Shown: positions 35,868-49,240 of the stretch, piece by piece
Layout: each line of letters opens with the position of its first letter
How positions within the stretch are numbered: the stretch's first letter is position 1
Assembly: GCF_052857255.1 (NCBI RefSeq)
Contig: NW_027526499.1
Coordinates: forward strand, 186,001 to 250,000
Direction of reading: 5' to 3'
DNA length: 64,000 nt
DNA from: Amblyomma americanum
Lineage: Eukaryota; Arthropoda; Arachnida; Ixodida; Ixodidae
Position numbers and translations under genes: made by a program
Notes under the pieces: generated by a model
Databases searched by the model: none
What the model saw: the letters and a program-made list of their open reading frames with translations, nothing else
What the model was told of the DNA's origin: nothing

Positions 35868-38800
35868 GAAACTCCTTGTTGGAGAAACTCCGTGTTGGAG
35901 AAATTTCGTGCTGGGGAAACTTCGTGTTGGGGAAACGCCGTGTTGGAGAAACTCCACGTTGGAGAAACTCCGTGTCGGAGAAACTCCGTGTCGGAGAAAC
36001 TCCGTGTTGGAGAAACTCTGTGTTGGAGAAACTCCGTGTTGGAGAAGCTCCGTGTTGGAGAAACTTCGTATCGGAGAAAGTCCGTGTCGGAGAAACTCCG
36101 TGTCGCAGAAACCTCGTGTTGTAGAAACTCCATGTTGTAGAAACTTCGTGTTGGAGAAACTCCGTGTTGTAGAAGCTTCGTGTTGGCGAAACTCCATGTT
36201 GTAGAAACTTCGTGTTGGAGAAACTCTGTGTGAGAACTTATTGTTAGAGAAACTCCGTGATGGAGAAACTTCGTGCTGGAGAAACTTCGTGTTGTAGAAA
36301 CTGTCGGAGAAACTCCGTGTTGGAGAAACTCCATGTCGGAGAAACTCCGTGTTGGAGGAACTCCCTCTTGGAGAATCTCTGTGTCGGAGAAACTCCATGT
36401 TGGAGAAACTCCGTGTTGGAGAAACTCCATGTCGGGGAAACTCCGTGTTGGAGAAACTCCGTGTTGGAGAAACTCCGTGTTGGAGAAAATCCTTGTTGGA
36501 GAAACTCCATGCTATAGCAACTACGTGTTGGAGAAACTCTGCGCTGGAGAAACTCCGCGCTGGAGAAACTCCGTGTTGGAGAAACTCCGTGTTGGAGAAA
36601 CTCTGTGTTGGAGAAACTCCGTGTTGGAGAAACACCACGTTAGAGAAACTCCGTGTTGGAGAAAATTCCTGTTGGAGAAACTCCGTGCTAGAGAAACTCC
36701 GTGTTTGAGACACTCCACGTTGGAGAATCTCCTTGTTGGAAAAACCTTGTTTGAGAAACTCCTTGTTGGAGAAACTCCGTGTTGGAGAAACTCCGTGCTG
36801 GGGAAACTTCGTGTTGGGGAAACGCCGTGTTGGAGAAACTCCATGTTGGATAAACTCCGTGGCGGAGCAACTCCGTGTCGGAGAAACTCCGTGTTGGAGA
36901 AACTCCGTGTTGGAGAAACTCCGTGTTGGAGAAACTTCGTGTTGGAAAAACTCCGGGTTGGAGAAACTCCGTGTTAGAGAAACTCCGTGTTTGAGACACT
37001 CCACGTTGGAGAATCTCCTTGTTGGAAAAACCTTGTTTGAGAAACTCCTTGTTGGAGAAACTCCGTGTTGGAGAAACTCCGTGCTGGGGAAACTTCGTGT
37101 TGGGGAAACGCCGTGTTGGAGAAACTCCACGTTGGAGAAACTCCGTGTCGGAGAAACTCCGTGTCGGAGAAACTCCGTGTTGGAGAAACTCTGTGTCGGA
37201 GAAACTCCGTGTCGGAGAAACTCCGTGTTGGAGAAATTCCGTGTCGGAGAAACTCAGTGTCGGAGAAACTCCGTGTCGGAGAAACTCCGTGTTGGAGAAA
37301 GTCCTTGTTGGAGAAACTCCGTGTTGGAGAAACTCCGTGTTGGAGAATCTCCGTGCTGGGGAAACTTCGTGTTGGGGTAACGCCGTGTTGGAGAAACTCC
37401 ATGTTGGAGAAACTCCATGTCGGAGAAACTCCGTGTTGGAGAAACTCCGTGTTGGAGAAACTCCGTGTTGGAGAAACTTCGTGTTGGAGAAAATCCTTGT
37501 TGGAGAAACTCCGTGCTATAGCAAATCCGTGTTGGAGAAACTCCACGCTGGAGAAACTCCGTGTTCGAAAAACTCCGTGTTGGAGGAACTCTGTGTTGGA
37601 CAAACTCCGTGTTGGAGAAACTCCGCGCTGGAGAAACTTCGTGTTGGAGAAACTCCGCGTTGGAAAAACTCCGTGTTGGAGAAACTCCGTGTTGGAGAAA
37701 CTCCGTGTTGGAGAAACTTTATGTTGGAGAAACTCCATGTCAAAGAAACTTCGTATTGGAGAAACTCCGTGTTGGAGAAACTCCATGTTGTAGAAACTCC
37801 GTGTTGAAGAAACTCCGTGTTGGAGAAACTCCGTGTTGGAGAAACTCCGTGTTAGAGAAACTCCATGTTGGAGAAAGTCCGTGTTGGAGAATGTCCGTGT
37901 TGGAGAAACTCCGTGTTGGAGAAACTTTATGTTGTAGAAACTTCGTGTTGGAGATACTCCATGTTGTAGAAACTCCGTGTTGAAGAAACTCCGTGTTGGA
38001 GAAACTCCGCGTCGGAGAAACTCCGTGTTGGAGAAACTCTGTGATGGAGAAAGTCCGTGTTGGAGAAACTCCGTGTTGGAGAAACTCCGTGTTGGAGAAA
38101 CTCCGTGTTTTAGAAACTCCGTGTTGGAGAAACTCCGTGTTGTAGAAACTCTGTGTCAGAGAAACTCCGTGTCGGAGAAACTCCGTGTTGGAGAAAATCC
38201 GTGTTGGAGAAACTCTGTGTCGGAGAAATTCCTTGTTGGAGAAACTCCGTGCTGGAGAAACTCCTTGTTGGAGAAACTCCTCGTTGGAGAAACTCCGTGT
38301 TGGAGAAACTCCGTGTTGGAGAAAACTCCGTGTAGGAGAAACTCCGTGTTTTAGAAATTCTGTGTTGGAGAAACTCCGTGTTGTAGAAACTCCGTGTCAG
38401 AGAAACTCCGTGTCGGAGAAACTCCGTGTTGGAGAAACTCCGTGTTGGAGAAACTCCGTGTTAGAGAAACTCAATGTTGGAGAACCTTCTTGTTGGAGAA
38501 ACTCCTTGTTGGAGAAACTCTGTGTTGGAGAAAGTCCGTGTTGGAGAAACTCCGTGTTGGAGAAACTCCGTGTTGGAGAAACTCCGTGTTTTAGAAACTC
38601 TGTGTTGAAGAAACTCTGTGTCGGAGAAATTCCTTGTTGGAGAAACTCCGTGCTGGAGAAACTTCTTGTTGGAGAAACTCGTTGTTGGAGAAACTCCGTG
38701 TTGGAGGAACTCCGTGTTGAGAAAACTCCGTGTTGGAGAAACTCCGTGTTTTAGAAACTCCGTGCTGGAGAAACTCCCTGTTGTAGAAACTCCGTGTTAG

Positions 38801-39119
38801 AGAAACTCCATGTTGGAGAACCTTCTGGTTGGAGAAACTCCTTGGAGAAAATCCTTGTTGGAGAAACTCCATGTTGGAGAAACTCCGTGTTGGAAAAACT
38901 CCGTGTTGTGGAAACTCCGTGTTGGGGAAACGCCGAGATGGAGAAACTTCATGTTGTAGAAACTCCGTGTTGAAGAAACTCCGTGTTGGAGAAACTCCGT
39001 GTTGTAGAAACTCCGTGTTAGAGAAACTCTATGTTGGAGAAAGTCCGTGTTGGAGAATGTCCGTGTTGGAGAAACTCCGTGTTGGAGAAACTTCGTGTTG
39101 GAGAAACTTTATGTTGTAG
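35868..39119. repeat. Tandem unit 1 of a 3.25-kb doubling
   Basis: Repeated directly at 39120-42387. The offset is 3,251 bp, then 3,267 bp after one extra monomer in unit 2 near 40960, then 3,268 bp because this unit lacks one G near 38719 (GTTGAGAAAACTCC versus GTTGGAGAAAACTCC). A handful of substitutions were noticed, among them GTGATGG near 38044, AAATCC near 38196 and CTCCGTG/CTCCGCG near 38552. Confidence 0.92.
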
Positions 39120-42100
39120 AAACTCCTTGTTGGAGAAACTCCGTGTTGGAGAAATTTCGTGCTGGGGAAACTTCGTGTTGGGGAAACGCCGTGTTGGAGA
39201 AACTCCACGTTGGAGAAACTCCGTGTCGGAGAAACTCCGTGTCGGAGAAACTCCGTGTTGGAGAAACTCTGTGTTGGAGAAACTCCGTGTTGGAGAAGCT
39301 CCGTGTTGGAGAAACTTCGTATCGGAGAAAGTCCGTGTCGGAGAAACTCCGTGTCGCAGAAACCTCGTGTTGTAGAAACTCCATGTTGTAGAAACTTCGT
39401 GTTGGAGAAACTCCGTGTTGTAGAAGCTTCGTGTTGGCGAAACTCCATGTTGTAGAAACTTCGTGTTCGAGAAACTCTGTGTGAGAACTTATTGTTAGAG
39501 AAACTCCGTGATGGAGAAACTTCGTGCTGGAGAAACTTCATGTTGTAGAAACTGTCGGAGAAACTCCGTGTTGGAGAAACTCCATGTCGGAGAAACTCCG
39601 TGTTGGAGGAACTCCCTCTTGGAGAATCTCTGTGTCGGAGAAACTCCATGTTGGAGAAACTCCGTGTTGGAGAAACTCCATGTCGGGGAAACTCCGTGTT
39701 GGAGAAACTCCGTGTTGGAGAAACTCCGTGTTGGAGAAAATCCTTGTTGGAGAAACTCCATGCTATAGCAACTACGTGTTGGAGAAACTCTGCGCTGGAG
39801 AAACTCCGCGCTGGAGAAACTCCGTGTTGGAGAAACTCCGTGTTGGAGAAACTCTGTGTTGGAGAAACTCCGTGTTGGAGAAACACCACGTTAGAGAAAC
39901 TCCGTGTTGGAGAAAATTCCTGTTGGAGAAACTCCGTGCTAGAGAAACTCCGTGTTTGAGACACTCCACGTTGGAGAATCTCCTTGTTGGAAAAACCTTG
40001 TTTGAGAAACTCCTTGTTGGAGAAACTCCGTGTTGGAGAAACTCCGTGCTGGGGAAACTTCGTGTTGGGGAAACGCCGTGTTGGAGAAACTCCATGTTGG
40101 ATAAACTCCGTGGCGGAGCAACTCCGTGTCGGAGAAACTCCGTGTTGGAGAAACTCCGTGTTGGAGAAACTCCGTGTTGGAGAAACTTCGTGTTGGAAAA
40201 ACTCCGGGTTGGAGAAACTCCGTGTTAGAGAAACTCCGTGTTTGAGACACTCCACGTTGGAGAATCTCCTTGTTGGAAAAACCTTGTTTGAGAAACTCCT
40301 TGTTGGAGAAACTCCGTGTTGGAGAAACTCCGTGCTGGGGAAACTTCGTGTTGGGGAAACGCCGTGTTGGAGAAACTCCACGTTGGAGAAACTCCGTGTC
40401 GGAGAAACTCCGTGTCGGAGAAACTCCGTGTTGGAGAAACTCTGTGTCGGAGAAACTCCGTGTCGGAGAAACTCCGTGTTGGAGAAATTCCGTGTCGGAG
40501 AAACTCAGTGTCGGAGAAACTCCGTGTCGGAGAAACTCCGTGTTGGAGAAAGTCCTTGTTGGAGAAACTCCGTGTTGGAGAAACTCCGTGTTGGAGAATC
40601 TCCGTGCTGGGGAAACTTCGTGTTGGGGTAACGCCGTGTTGGAGAAACTCCATGTTGGAGAAACTCCATGTCGGAGAAACTCCGTGTTGGAGAAACTCCG
40701 TGTTGGAGAAACTCCGTGTTGGAGAAACTTCGTGTTGGAGAAAATCCTTGTTGGAGAAACTCCGTGCTATAGCAAATCCGTGTTGGAGAAACTCCACGCT
40801 GGAGAAACTCCGTGTTCGAAAAACTCCGTGTTGGAGGAACTCTGTGTTGGACAAACTCCGTGTTGGAGAAACTCCGCGCTGGAGAAACTTCGTGTTGGAG
40901 AAACTCCGCGTTGGAAAAACTCCGTGTTGGAGAAACTCCGTGTTGGAGAAACTCCGTGTCGGAGAAACTCCGTGTTGGAGAAACTTTATGTTGGAGAAAC
41001 TCCATGTCAAAGAAACTTCGTATTGGAGAAACTCCGTGTTGGAGAAACTCCATGTTGTAGAAACTCCGTGTTGAAGAAACTCCGTGTTGGAGAAACTCCG
41101 TGTTGGAGAAACTCCGTGTTAGAGAAACTCCATGTTGGAGAAAGTCCGTGTTGGAGAATGTCCGTGTTGGAGAAACTCCGTGTTGGAGAAACTTTATGTT
41201 GTAGAAACTTCGTGTTGGAGATACTCCATGTTGTAGAAACTCCGTGTTGAAGAAACTCCGTGTTGGAGAAACTCCGCGTCGGAGAAACTCCGTGTTGGAG
41301 AAATTCTGTGTTGGAGAAAGTCCGTGTTGGAGAAACTCCGTGTTGGAGAAACTCCGTGTTGGAGAAACTCCGTGTTTTAGAAACTCCGTGTTGGAGAAAC
41401 TCCGTGTTGTAGAAACTCTGTGTCAGAGAAACTCCGTGTCGGAGAAACTCCGTGTTGGAGAAACTCCGTGTTGGAGAAACTCTGTGTCGGAGAAATTCCT
41501 TGTTGGAGAAACTCCGTGCTGGAGAAACTCCTTGTTGGAGAAACTCCTCGTTGGAGAAACTCCGTGTTGGAGAAACTCCGTGTTGGAGAAAACTCCGTGT
41601 AGGAGAAACTCCGTGTTTTAGAAATTCTGTGTTGGAGAAACTCCGTGTTGTAGAAACTCCGTGTCAGAGAAACTCCGTGTCGGAGAAACTCCGTGTTGGA
41701 GAAACTCCGTGTTGGAGAAACTCCGTGTTAGAGAAACTCAATGTTGGAGAACCTTCTTGTTGGAGAAACTCCTTGTTGGAGAAACTCTGTGTTGGAGAAA
41801 GTCCGTGTTGGAGAAACTCCGCGTTGGAGAAACTCCGTGTTGGAGAAACTCCGTGTTTTAGAAACTCTGTGTTGAAGAAACTCTGTGTCGGAGAAATTCC
41901 TTGTTGGAGAAACTCCGTGCTGGAGAAACTTCTTGTTGGAGAAACTCGTTGTTGGAGAAACTCCGTGTTGGAGGAACTCCGTGTTGGAGAAAACTCCGTG
42001 TTGGAGAAACTCCGTGTTTTAGAAACTCCGTGCTGGAGAAACTCCCTGTTGTAGAAACTCCGTGTTAGAGAAACTCCATGTTGGAGAACCTTCTGGTTGG

Positions 42101-42387
42101 AGAAACTCCTTGGAGAAAATCCTTGTTGGAGAAACTCCATGTTGGAGAAACTCCGTGTTGGAAAAACTCCGTGTTGTGGAAACTCCGTGTTGGGGAAACG
42201 CCGAGATGGAGAAACTTCATGTTGTAGAAACTCCGTGTTGAAGAAACTCCGTGTTGGAGAAACTCCGTGTTGTAGAAACTCCGTGTTAGAGAAACTCTAT
42301 GTTGGAGAAAGTCCGTGTTGGAGAATGTCCGTGTTGGAGAAACTCCGTGTTGGAGAAACTTCGTGTTGGAGAAACTTTATGTTGTAG
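39120..42387. repeat. Tandem unit 2 of a 3.25-kb doubling
   Basis: Second unit. The junction (GTTGTAGAAACTCCTTG at about 39113-39129) keeps monomer phase. Differences specific to this unit include CTTCATG near 39539, GTTCGAG near 39468 and AATTCTG near 41304. Landmark AGAACTTATTGTTAGAGAA is at 39484, matching 36233 in unit 1. Confidence 0.92.
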
Positions 42388-43260
42388 AAACTCCGTGTTG
42401 GAGAAACTCCATGTTGTAGAAACTCCGTGTTGTAGAAACTCCGTGTTGGAGATAATCCATGTTGGAGAAACTCCATTTTGGAGAAACTCCATGCTGCAGA
42501 AAATCCGCGCTGGGGAAACTACGCGCTGGAGAATCTCCGCGCTGGAGAGACTTCGTGTTGGAGAAACTCCGTGTTGCAGAAAATCCGTGTTGGAGAAACT
42601 CTGTGTGTGAGAAACTCTGAGTTGGAGAAACTCCGTGTTGGAGAAGCTCCGTGTTGGAGAAACTTCGTATCGGAGAAAGTCCGTGTCGGAGAAACTCCGT
42701 GTCGCAGAAACTCCGTGTGGTAGAAACTTCGTGTTGGCGAAACTCCTTGTTGTAGAAACTCCGTGTTGGAGTACTTATTGTTAGATAAACTCCGCGTTGG
42801 AGAAACTTTGTGCTGGAGAAACTCTGTGTCGGAGAAATTCTGTGTCGGAGAAAGTCTGTGTCGGAGAAACTCCGTGTTGGAGAAACTCCGTGTTGGAGAA
42901 ACTCCGTGCTAGAGAAACTCCGTGTTTGAGACACTCCACGTTGGAGAATCTCCTTGTTGGAAAAAACCTTGTTTGAGAAACTCCTTGTTGGAGAAACTCT
43001 GTGTCGGAGAAACTCCGTGCTGGGGAAACTTCGTGTTGGGGAAACGCCGTGTTGGAGAAACTCCGTGTCGGAGAAACTCCGTGTCGGAGAAACTCCGTGT
43101 CGGAGAAACTCCGTGTTAGAGAAACTCCGTGTTGGAGAAACTCCGTGTTGGAGAAACTTCGTGTTGGAGAAACTCCGTCGTGGAGAAACTTCGTGTTGGA
43201 GAAAATCCTTGTTGGAGAAACTCCGTGCTACAGCAACTCCGTGTTGGAGAAACTCCGCGC
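42388..43260. repeat. Satellite tract between tandem doublings
   Basis: Monomers with landmark AGTACTTATTGTTAGATAA at 42770 and the GTTTGAGACACTCC string near 42926. The closest relatives are 18390-19040, 34780-35430 and 52430-52990. No other element is seen. Confidence 0.88.
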
Positions 43261-44804
43261 TGGAGAAACTCCGTGTTCGAAAAACTCCGTGTTGGAGGAA
43301 CTCTGTGTTGGAGAAACTCCGTGTTGGAGAAACTCCGCGCTGGAGAAACTTCGTGTTGGAGAAACTCCGCGTTGGAGAAACTCCGTGTTGGAGAAACTCC
43401 GTGTCGGAGAAACTCCGTGTCGGAGAAACTCCGTATTGGAGAAACTCCGTGTTGGAGAAAATTTATGTTGGAGAAACTCCATGTCGAAGAGACTTCGTAT
43501 TGGAGAAACTCCGTGTTGGAGAAACTTTATGTTGTAGAAACTCCGTGTTGGAGAAACTCCATGTTGTAGAAACTCCGTGTTGAAGAAACTCCGTGTTGGA
43601 GAAATTCCTTGTTGGAGAAACTCCGTGTTAGAGAAACTCCATGTTGGAGAAAGTCCGTGTTGGAGAATGTCCGTGTTGGAGAAACTCCGTGTTGGAGAAA
43701 CTCCGTGTTGGAGAAACTTTGTGTTGTAGAAACTCCGTGTTGGAGAAACTCCATGTTCTAGAAACTCCGTGTTGAAGAAACTCCGTGTTGGAGAAACTCC
43801 GTGTCGGAGAAACTCCGTGTTGCAGAAACTCCGTGTTGGAGAAACTCCGTGTTTTATAAACTCCGTGTTGGAGAAACTCCGTGTTGTAGAAACTCTGTGT
43901 CAGAGAAACTCCGTGTCGGAGAAACTCCGTGTTGGAGAAACTCCGTGTTGGAGAAACTCTGTGTCGGAGAAATTCCTTGTTGGAGAAACTCCGTGCTGGA
44001 GAAACTCCTGGTTGGAGAAACTTCGTGTTGGAAAAACTCCGGGTTGGAGAAACTCCGTGCTAGAGAAACTCCGTGTTTGAGACACTCCACGTTGGAGAAT
44101 CTCCTTGTTGGAAAAACCTTGTTTGAGAAACTCCTTGTTGGAGAAACTCCGTGTTGGAGAAACTCCGTGCTGGGGAAACTTCGTGTTGGGGAAACGCCGT
44201 GTTGGAGAAACTCCACGTTGGAGAAACGCCGTGTCGGAGAAACTCCGTGTCGGAGAAACTCCGTGTTGGAGAAACTCTGTGTCGGAGAAACTCCGTGTCG
44301 GAGCAACTCCGTGTTGGAGAAACTCCGTGTCGGAGAAACTCAGTGTCGGAGAAACTCCGTGTCGGAGAAACTCCGTGTTGGAGAAAGTCCTTGTTGGAGA
44401 AACTCCGTGTTGGAGAAACTCCGTGTTGGAGAATCTCCGTGCTGGGGAAACTTCGTGTTGGGGTAACGTCGTGTTGGAGAAACTCCATGTTGGAGAAACT
44501 CCGTGTCGGAGAAACTCCGTGTTGGAGAAACTCCGTGTTGGAGAAACTTCGTGTTGGAGAAAATCCTTGTTGGAGAAACTCCGTGCTATAGCAACTCCGT
44601 GTTGGAGAAACTCCACGCTGGAAAAACTCCGTGTTCGAAAAACTCCGTGTTGGAGGAACTCTGTGTTGGACAAACTCCGTGTTGGAGAAACTCCGCGCTG
44701 GAGAAACTTCGTGTTGGAGAAACTCCGCGTTGGAAAAACTCCGTGTTGGAGAAACTCCGTGTTGGAGAAACTCCGTGTCGGAGAAACTCCGTGTTGGAGA
44801 AACT
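43261..44804. repeat. Duplicated tract of about 1.54 kb, copy 1 (period 1,806 bp)
   Basis: Homologous to 45067-46610 at 1,806 bp. Within the pair the other copy first loses one monomer (near 45945) and later gains one (near 46340), restoring the offset. Several substitutions separate them. Confidence 0.88.
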
Positions 44805-45066
44805 CTGTGTTGGAGAAAGTCCGTGTTGGAGAAACTCCGTGTTGGAGAAACTCCGTGTTGGAGAAACTCCGTGTTTTAGAAACTCCATGTTGGAGAAACT
44901 CCGTGTTGTAGAAACTCTGTGTCAGAGAAACTCCGTGTCGGAGAAACTCCGTGTTGGAGAAACTCCGTGTTGGAGCAACTCTGTGTCGGAGAAATTCCTT
45001 GTTGGAGAAACTCCGTGCTGGAGAAACTCCTTGTTGGAGAAACTCCTCGTTGGAGAAACTCCGTGT

Positions 45067-46610
45067 TGGAGAAACTCCGTGTTCGAAAAACTCCGTGTTG
45101 GAGGAACTCTGTGTTGGAGAAACTCCGTGTTGGAGAAACTCCGCGCTGGAGAAACTTCGTGTTGGAGAAACTCCGCGTTGGAGAAACTCCGTGTTGGAGA
45201 AACTCCGTGTCGGAGAAACTCCGTGTCGGAGAAACACCGTATTGGAGAAACTCCGTGTTGGAGAAAATTTATGTTGGAGAAACTCCATGTCGAAGAGACT
45301 TCGTATTGGAGAAACTCCGTGTTGGAGAAACTTTATGTTGTAGAAACTCCGTGTTGGAGAAACTCCATGTTGTAGAAACTCCGTGTTGAAGAAACTCCGT
45401 GTTGGAGAAATTCCTTGTTGGAGAAACTCCTTGTTAGAGAAACTCCATGTTGGAGAAAGTCCGTGTTGGAGAATGTCCGTGTTGGAGAAACTCCGTGTTG
45501 GAGAAACTCCGTGTTGGAGAAACTTTGTGTTGTAGAAACTCCGTGTTGGAGAAACTCCATGTTCTAGAAACTCCGTGTTGAAGAAACTCCGTGTTGGAGA
45601 AACTCCGTGTCGGAGAAACTCCGTGTTGCAGAAACTCCGTGTTGGAGAAACTCCGTGTTTTATAAACTCCGTGTTGGAGAAACTCCGTGTTGTAGAAACT
45701 CTGTGTCAGAGAAACTCCGCGTCGGAGAAACTCCGTGTTGGAGAAACTCCGTGTTGGAGAAACTCTGTGTCGGAGAAATTCCTTGTTGGAGAAACTCCGT
45801 GCTGGAGAAACTCCTTGTTGGAGAAACTTCGTGTTGGAAAAACTCCGGGTTGGAGAAACTCCGTGCTAGAGAAACTCCGTGTTTGAGACACTCCACGTTG
45901 GAGAATCTCCTTGTTGGAAAAACCTTGTTTGAGAAACTTCTTGTTGGAGAAACTCCGTGCTGGGGAAACTTCGTGTTGGGGAAACGCCGTGTTGGAGAAA
46001 CTCCACGTTGGAGAAACTCCGTGTCGGAGAAACTCCGTGTCGGAGAAACTCCGTGTTGGAGAAACTCTGTGTCGGAGAAACTCCGTGTCGGAGAAACTCC
46101 GTGTTGGAGAAACTCCGTGTCGGAGAAACTCAGTGTCGTAGAAACTCCGTGTCGGAGAAACTCCGTGTTGGAGAAAGTCCTTGTTGGAGAAACTCCGTGT
46201 TGGAGAAACTCCGTGTTGGAGAATCTCCGTGCTGGGGAAATTTCGTGTTGGGGTAACGTCGTGTTGGAGAAACTCCATGTTGAAGAAACTCCGTGTCGGA
46301 GAAACTCCGTGTTGGAGAAACTCCGTGTTGGAGAAACTCCGTGTTGGAGAAACTTCGTGTTGGAGAAAATCCTTGTTGGAGAAACTCCGTGCTATAGCAA
46401 CTCCGTGTTGGAGAAACTCCACGCTGGAAAAACTCCGTGTTCGAAAAACTCCGTGTTGGAGGAACTCTGTGTTGGACAAACTCCGTGTTGGAGAAACTCC
46501 GCGCTTGAGGAACTTCGTGTTGGAGAAACTCCGCGTTGGAAAAACTCCGTGTTGGAGAAACTCCGTGTTGGAGAAACTCAGTGTCGGAGAAACTCCGTGT
46601 TGGAGAAACT
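45067..46610. repeat. Duplicated tract of about 1.54 kb, copy 2 (period 1,806 bp)
   Basis: Counterpart of 43261-44804. The spacer 44805-45066 is satellite carrying GTTTTAG and GTGTCAG monomers. After 46610 this copy turns into CTTTATG while the first continues CTCTGTG. Confidence 0.88.
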
Positions 46611-47565
46611 TTATGTTGGAGAAACTCCATGTCAAAGAACCTTCGTATTGGAGAAACTCCATGTTGTAGAAACTCCGTGTTGAAGAAACTCCGTGTTGGA
46701 GAAACTCCGTGTTGGAGAAACTCCGTGTTAGAGAAACTCCATGTTGGAGAAAGTCCGTGTTGGAGAATGACCGTGTTGGAGAAACTCCGTGTTGGAGAAA
46801 CTCCGTGTTGGAGAAACTTTATGTTGTAGAAACTCCGTGTTGGAGATACTCCATATTGTAGAAACTCCGTGTTGAAGAAACTCCGTGTTGGAGAAACTCC
46901 GCGTCGGAGAAACTCCGCGTCGGAGAAACTCCGTGTTGGAGAAACTCTGTGTTGGAGAAAGTCCGTGTTGGAGAAACTCCGTGTTGGAGAAACTCCGTGT
47001 TGGAGAAACTCCGTGTTTTAGAAACTCCGTGTTGGAGAAACTCCGTGTTGTAGAAACTCTGTGTCAGAGAAACCCCGTGTCGGAGAAACTCCGTGTTGGA
47101 GAAACTCCGTGTTGGAGAAACTCTGTGTCGGAGAAATTCCTTGTTGGAGAAACTCCGTGCTGGAGAAACTCCTTGTTGGAGAAACTCCTTGTTGGAGAAA
47201 CTCGTGTTGGAGAAACTCCGTGTTGGAGAAAACTCCGTGTAGGAGAAATTCCGTGTTTTAGAAACTCTGTGTTGGAGAAACTCCGTGTTGTAGAAACTCC
47301 GTGTCAGAGAAACTCCGTGTCGGAGAAACTCCGTGTTGGAGAAACTCCGTGTTGGAGAAACTCCGTAATGGACAAACTCCGTGTTAGAGAAACTCAATGT
47401 TGGAGAACCTTCTTGTTGGAGAAACTCCTTGTTGGAGAAACTCTGTGTTGGAGAAAGTCCGTGTTGGAGAAACTCCGTGTTGGAGAAACTCCGTGTTGGA
47501 GAAACTCCGTGTTTTAGAAACTCTGTGTTGGAGAAACTCCGTGTTGTAGAAACTCTGTGTCAGAG

Positions 47566-47572
47566 AAAAAAA
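47566..47572. repeat. Seven-A run breaking the monomer phase
   Basis: The usual GAGAAACTCC reads GAG followed by seven A and CTCC, so the spacer is four bases too long. The right flank jumps from a GTGTCAG monomer directly to a GTTTGAG monomer, skipping monomers present in related tracts (for example 2217-2270). This looks like a small deletion repaired with filler or slippage. Confidence 0.75.
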
Positions 47573-48539
47573 CTCCGTGTTTGAGAAACTCTGTGTCGGA
47601 GAAATTTCTTGTTGGAGAAACTCCGTGCTGGAGAAACTCCTTGTTGGAGAAACTCCGTGTTGGAGAAACTCCGTGTTGGAGAAAACTCCGTGTTGGAGAA
47701 ACTCCGTGTTTTAGAAACTCCGTGTTGGAGAAACTCCCTGTTGTAGAAACTCCGTGTTAGAGAAACTCCATGTTGGAGAACCTTCTGGTTGGAGAAACTC
47801 CTTGGAGAAAATCCTTGTTGGAGAAACTCCGTGTTGGAAAAACTCCGTGTTGTGGAAACTCCGTGTTGGGGAAACGCCGAGATGGAGAAACTTCATGTTG
47901 TAGAAACTCTGTGTTGAAGAAACTCCGTGTTGGAGAAACTCCGTGTTGGAGAAACTCCGTGTTAGAGAAACTCCATGTTGGAGAAAGTCCGTGTTGGAGA
48001 ATGTCCGTGTTGGAGAAACTCCGTGTTGGAGAAACTTCGTGTTGGAGAAACATTATGTTGTAGAAACTCCGTGTTGGAGAAACTCCATGTTGTAGAAACT
48101 CCGTGTTGTAGAAACTCCGTGTTGGAGATAATCCATGTTGGAGAAACTCCATGTTGGAGAAACTCCATGCTGCAGAAAATCCGCGCTGGGGAAACTACGC
48201 GCTGGAGAATCTCCGCGCTGGAGAGACTTCGTGTTGGAGAAACTCCGTGTTGCAGAAACTCCGTGTTGGAGAAACTCTGTGTGTGAGAAACTCCGAGTTG
48301 GAGAAACTCCGTGTTGGAGAAGCTCCGTGTTGGAGAAACTTCGTATCGGAGAAAGTCCGTGTCGGAGAAACTCCGTGTCGCAGAAACTCCGTGTTGTAGA
48401 AACTTCGTGTTGGCGAAACTCCTTGTTGTAGAAACTCCGTGTTGGAGTACTTATTGTTAGATAAACTCCGTGTTGGAGAAACTTCGTGCTGGAGAAACTG
48501 TGTCGGAGAAACTCTGTGTCGGAGAAAGTCTGTGTCGGA

Positions 48540-49240
48540 GAAACTCCGTGTTGGAGAAACTCCGTGTTGGAGAAACTCCGTGCTAGAGAAACTCCGTGTT
48601 TGAGACACTCCACGTTGGAGAATCTCCTTGTTGGAAAAAACCTTGTTTGAGAAACTCCTTGTTGGAGAAACTCTGTGTCGGAGAAACTCCGTGCTGGGGA
48701 AACTTCGTGTTGGGGAAACGCCGTGTTGGAGAAACTCCGTGTCGGAGAAACTCCGTGTCGGAGAAACTCCGTGTTAGAGAAACTCCGTGTTGGAGAAACT
48801 CCGTGTTGGAGAAACTTCGTGTTGGAGAAACTCCGTCGTGGAGAAACTTCGTGTTGGAGAAAATCCTTGTTGGAGAAACTCCGTGCTACAGCAACTCCGT
48901 GTTGGAGAAACTCCGTGTTCGAAAAACTCCGTGTTGGAGGAACTCTGTGTTGGAGAAACTCCGTGTTGGAGAAACTCCGCGCTGGAGAAACTTCGTGTTG
49001 GAGATACTCCGCGTTGGAGAAACTCCGTGTTGGAGAAACTCCGTGTCGGAGAAACTCCGTGTCGGAGAAACTCCGTATTGGAGAAACTCCGTGTTGGAGA
49101 AAATTTATGTTGGAGAAACTCCATGTCGAAGAGACTTCGTATTGGAGAAACTCCGTGTTGGAGAAACTTTATGTTGTAGAAACTCCGTGTTGGAGAAACT
49201 CCATGTTGTAGAAACTCCGTGTTGAAGAAACTCCGTGTTG
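48540..49240. repeat. Copied tract, copy 1 (offset about 4.07 kb)
   Basis: Homologous to 52608-53324. It is one monomer shorter because a CGCGCTGG monomer near 48910 is missing. It contains the GTTTGAGACACTCC and CTACAGCAAC strings. Confidence 0.75.
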
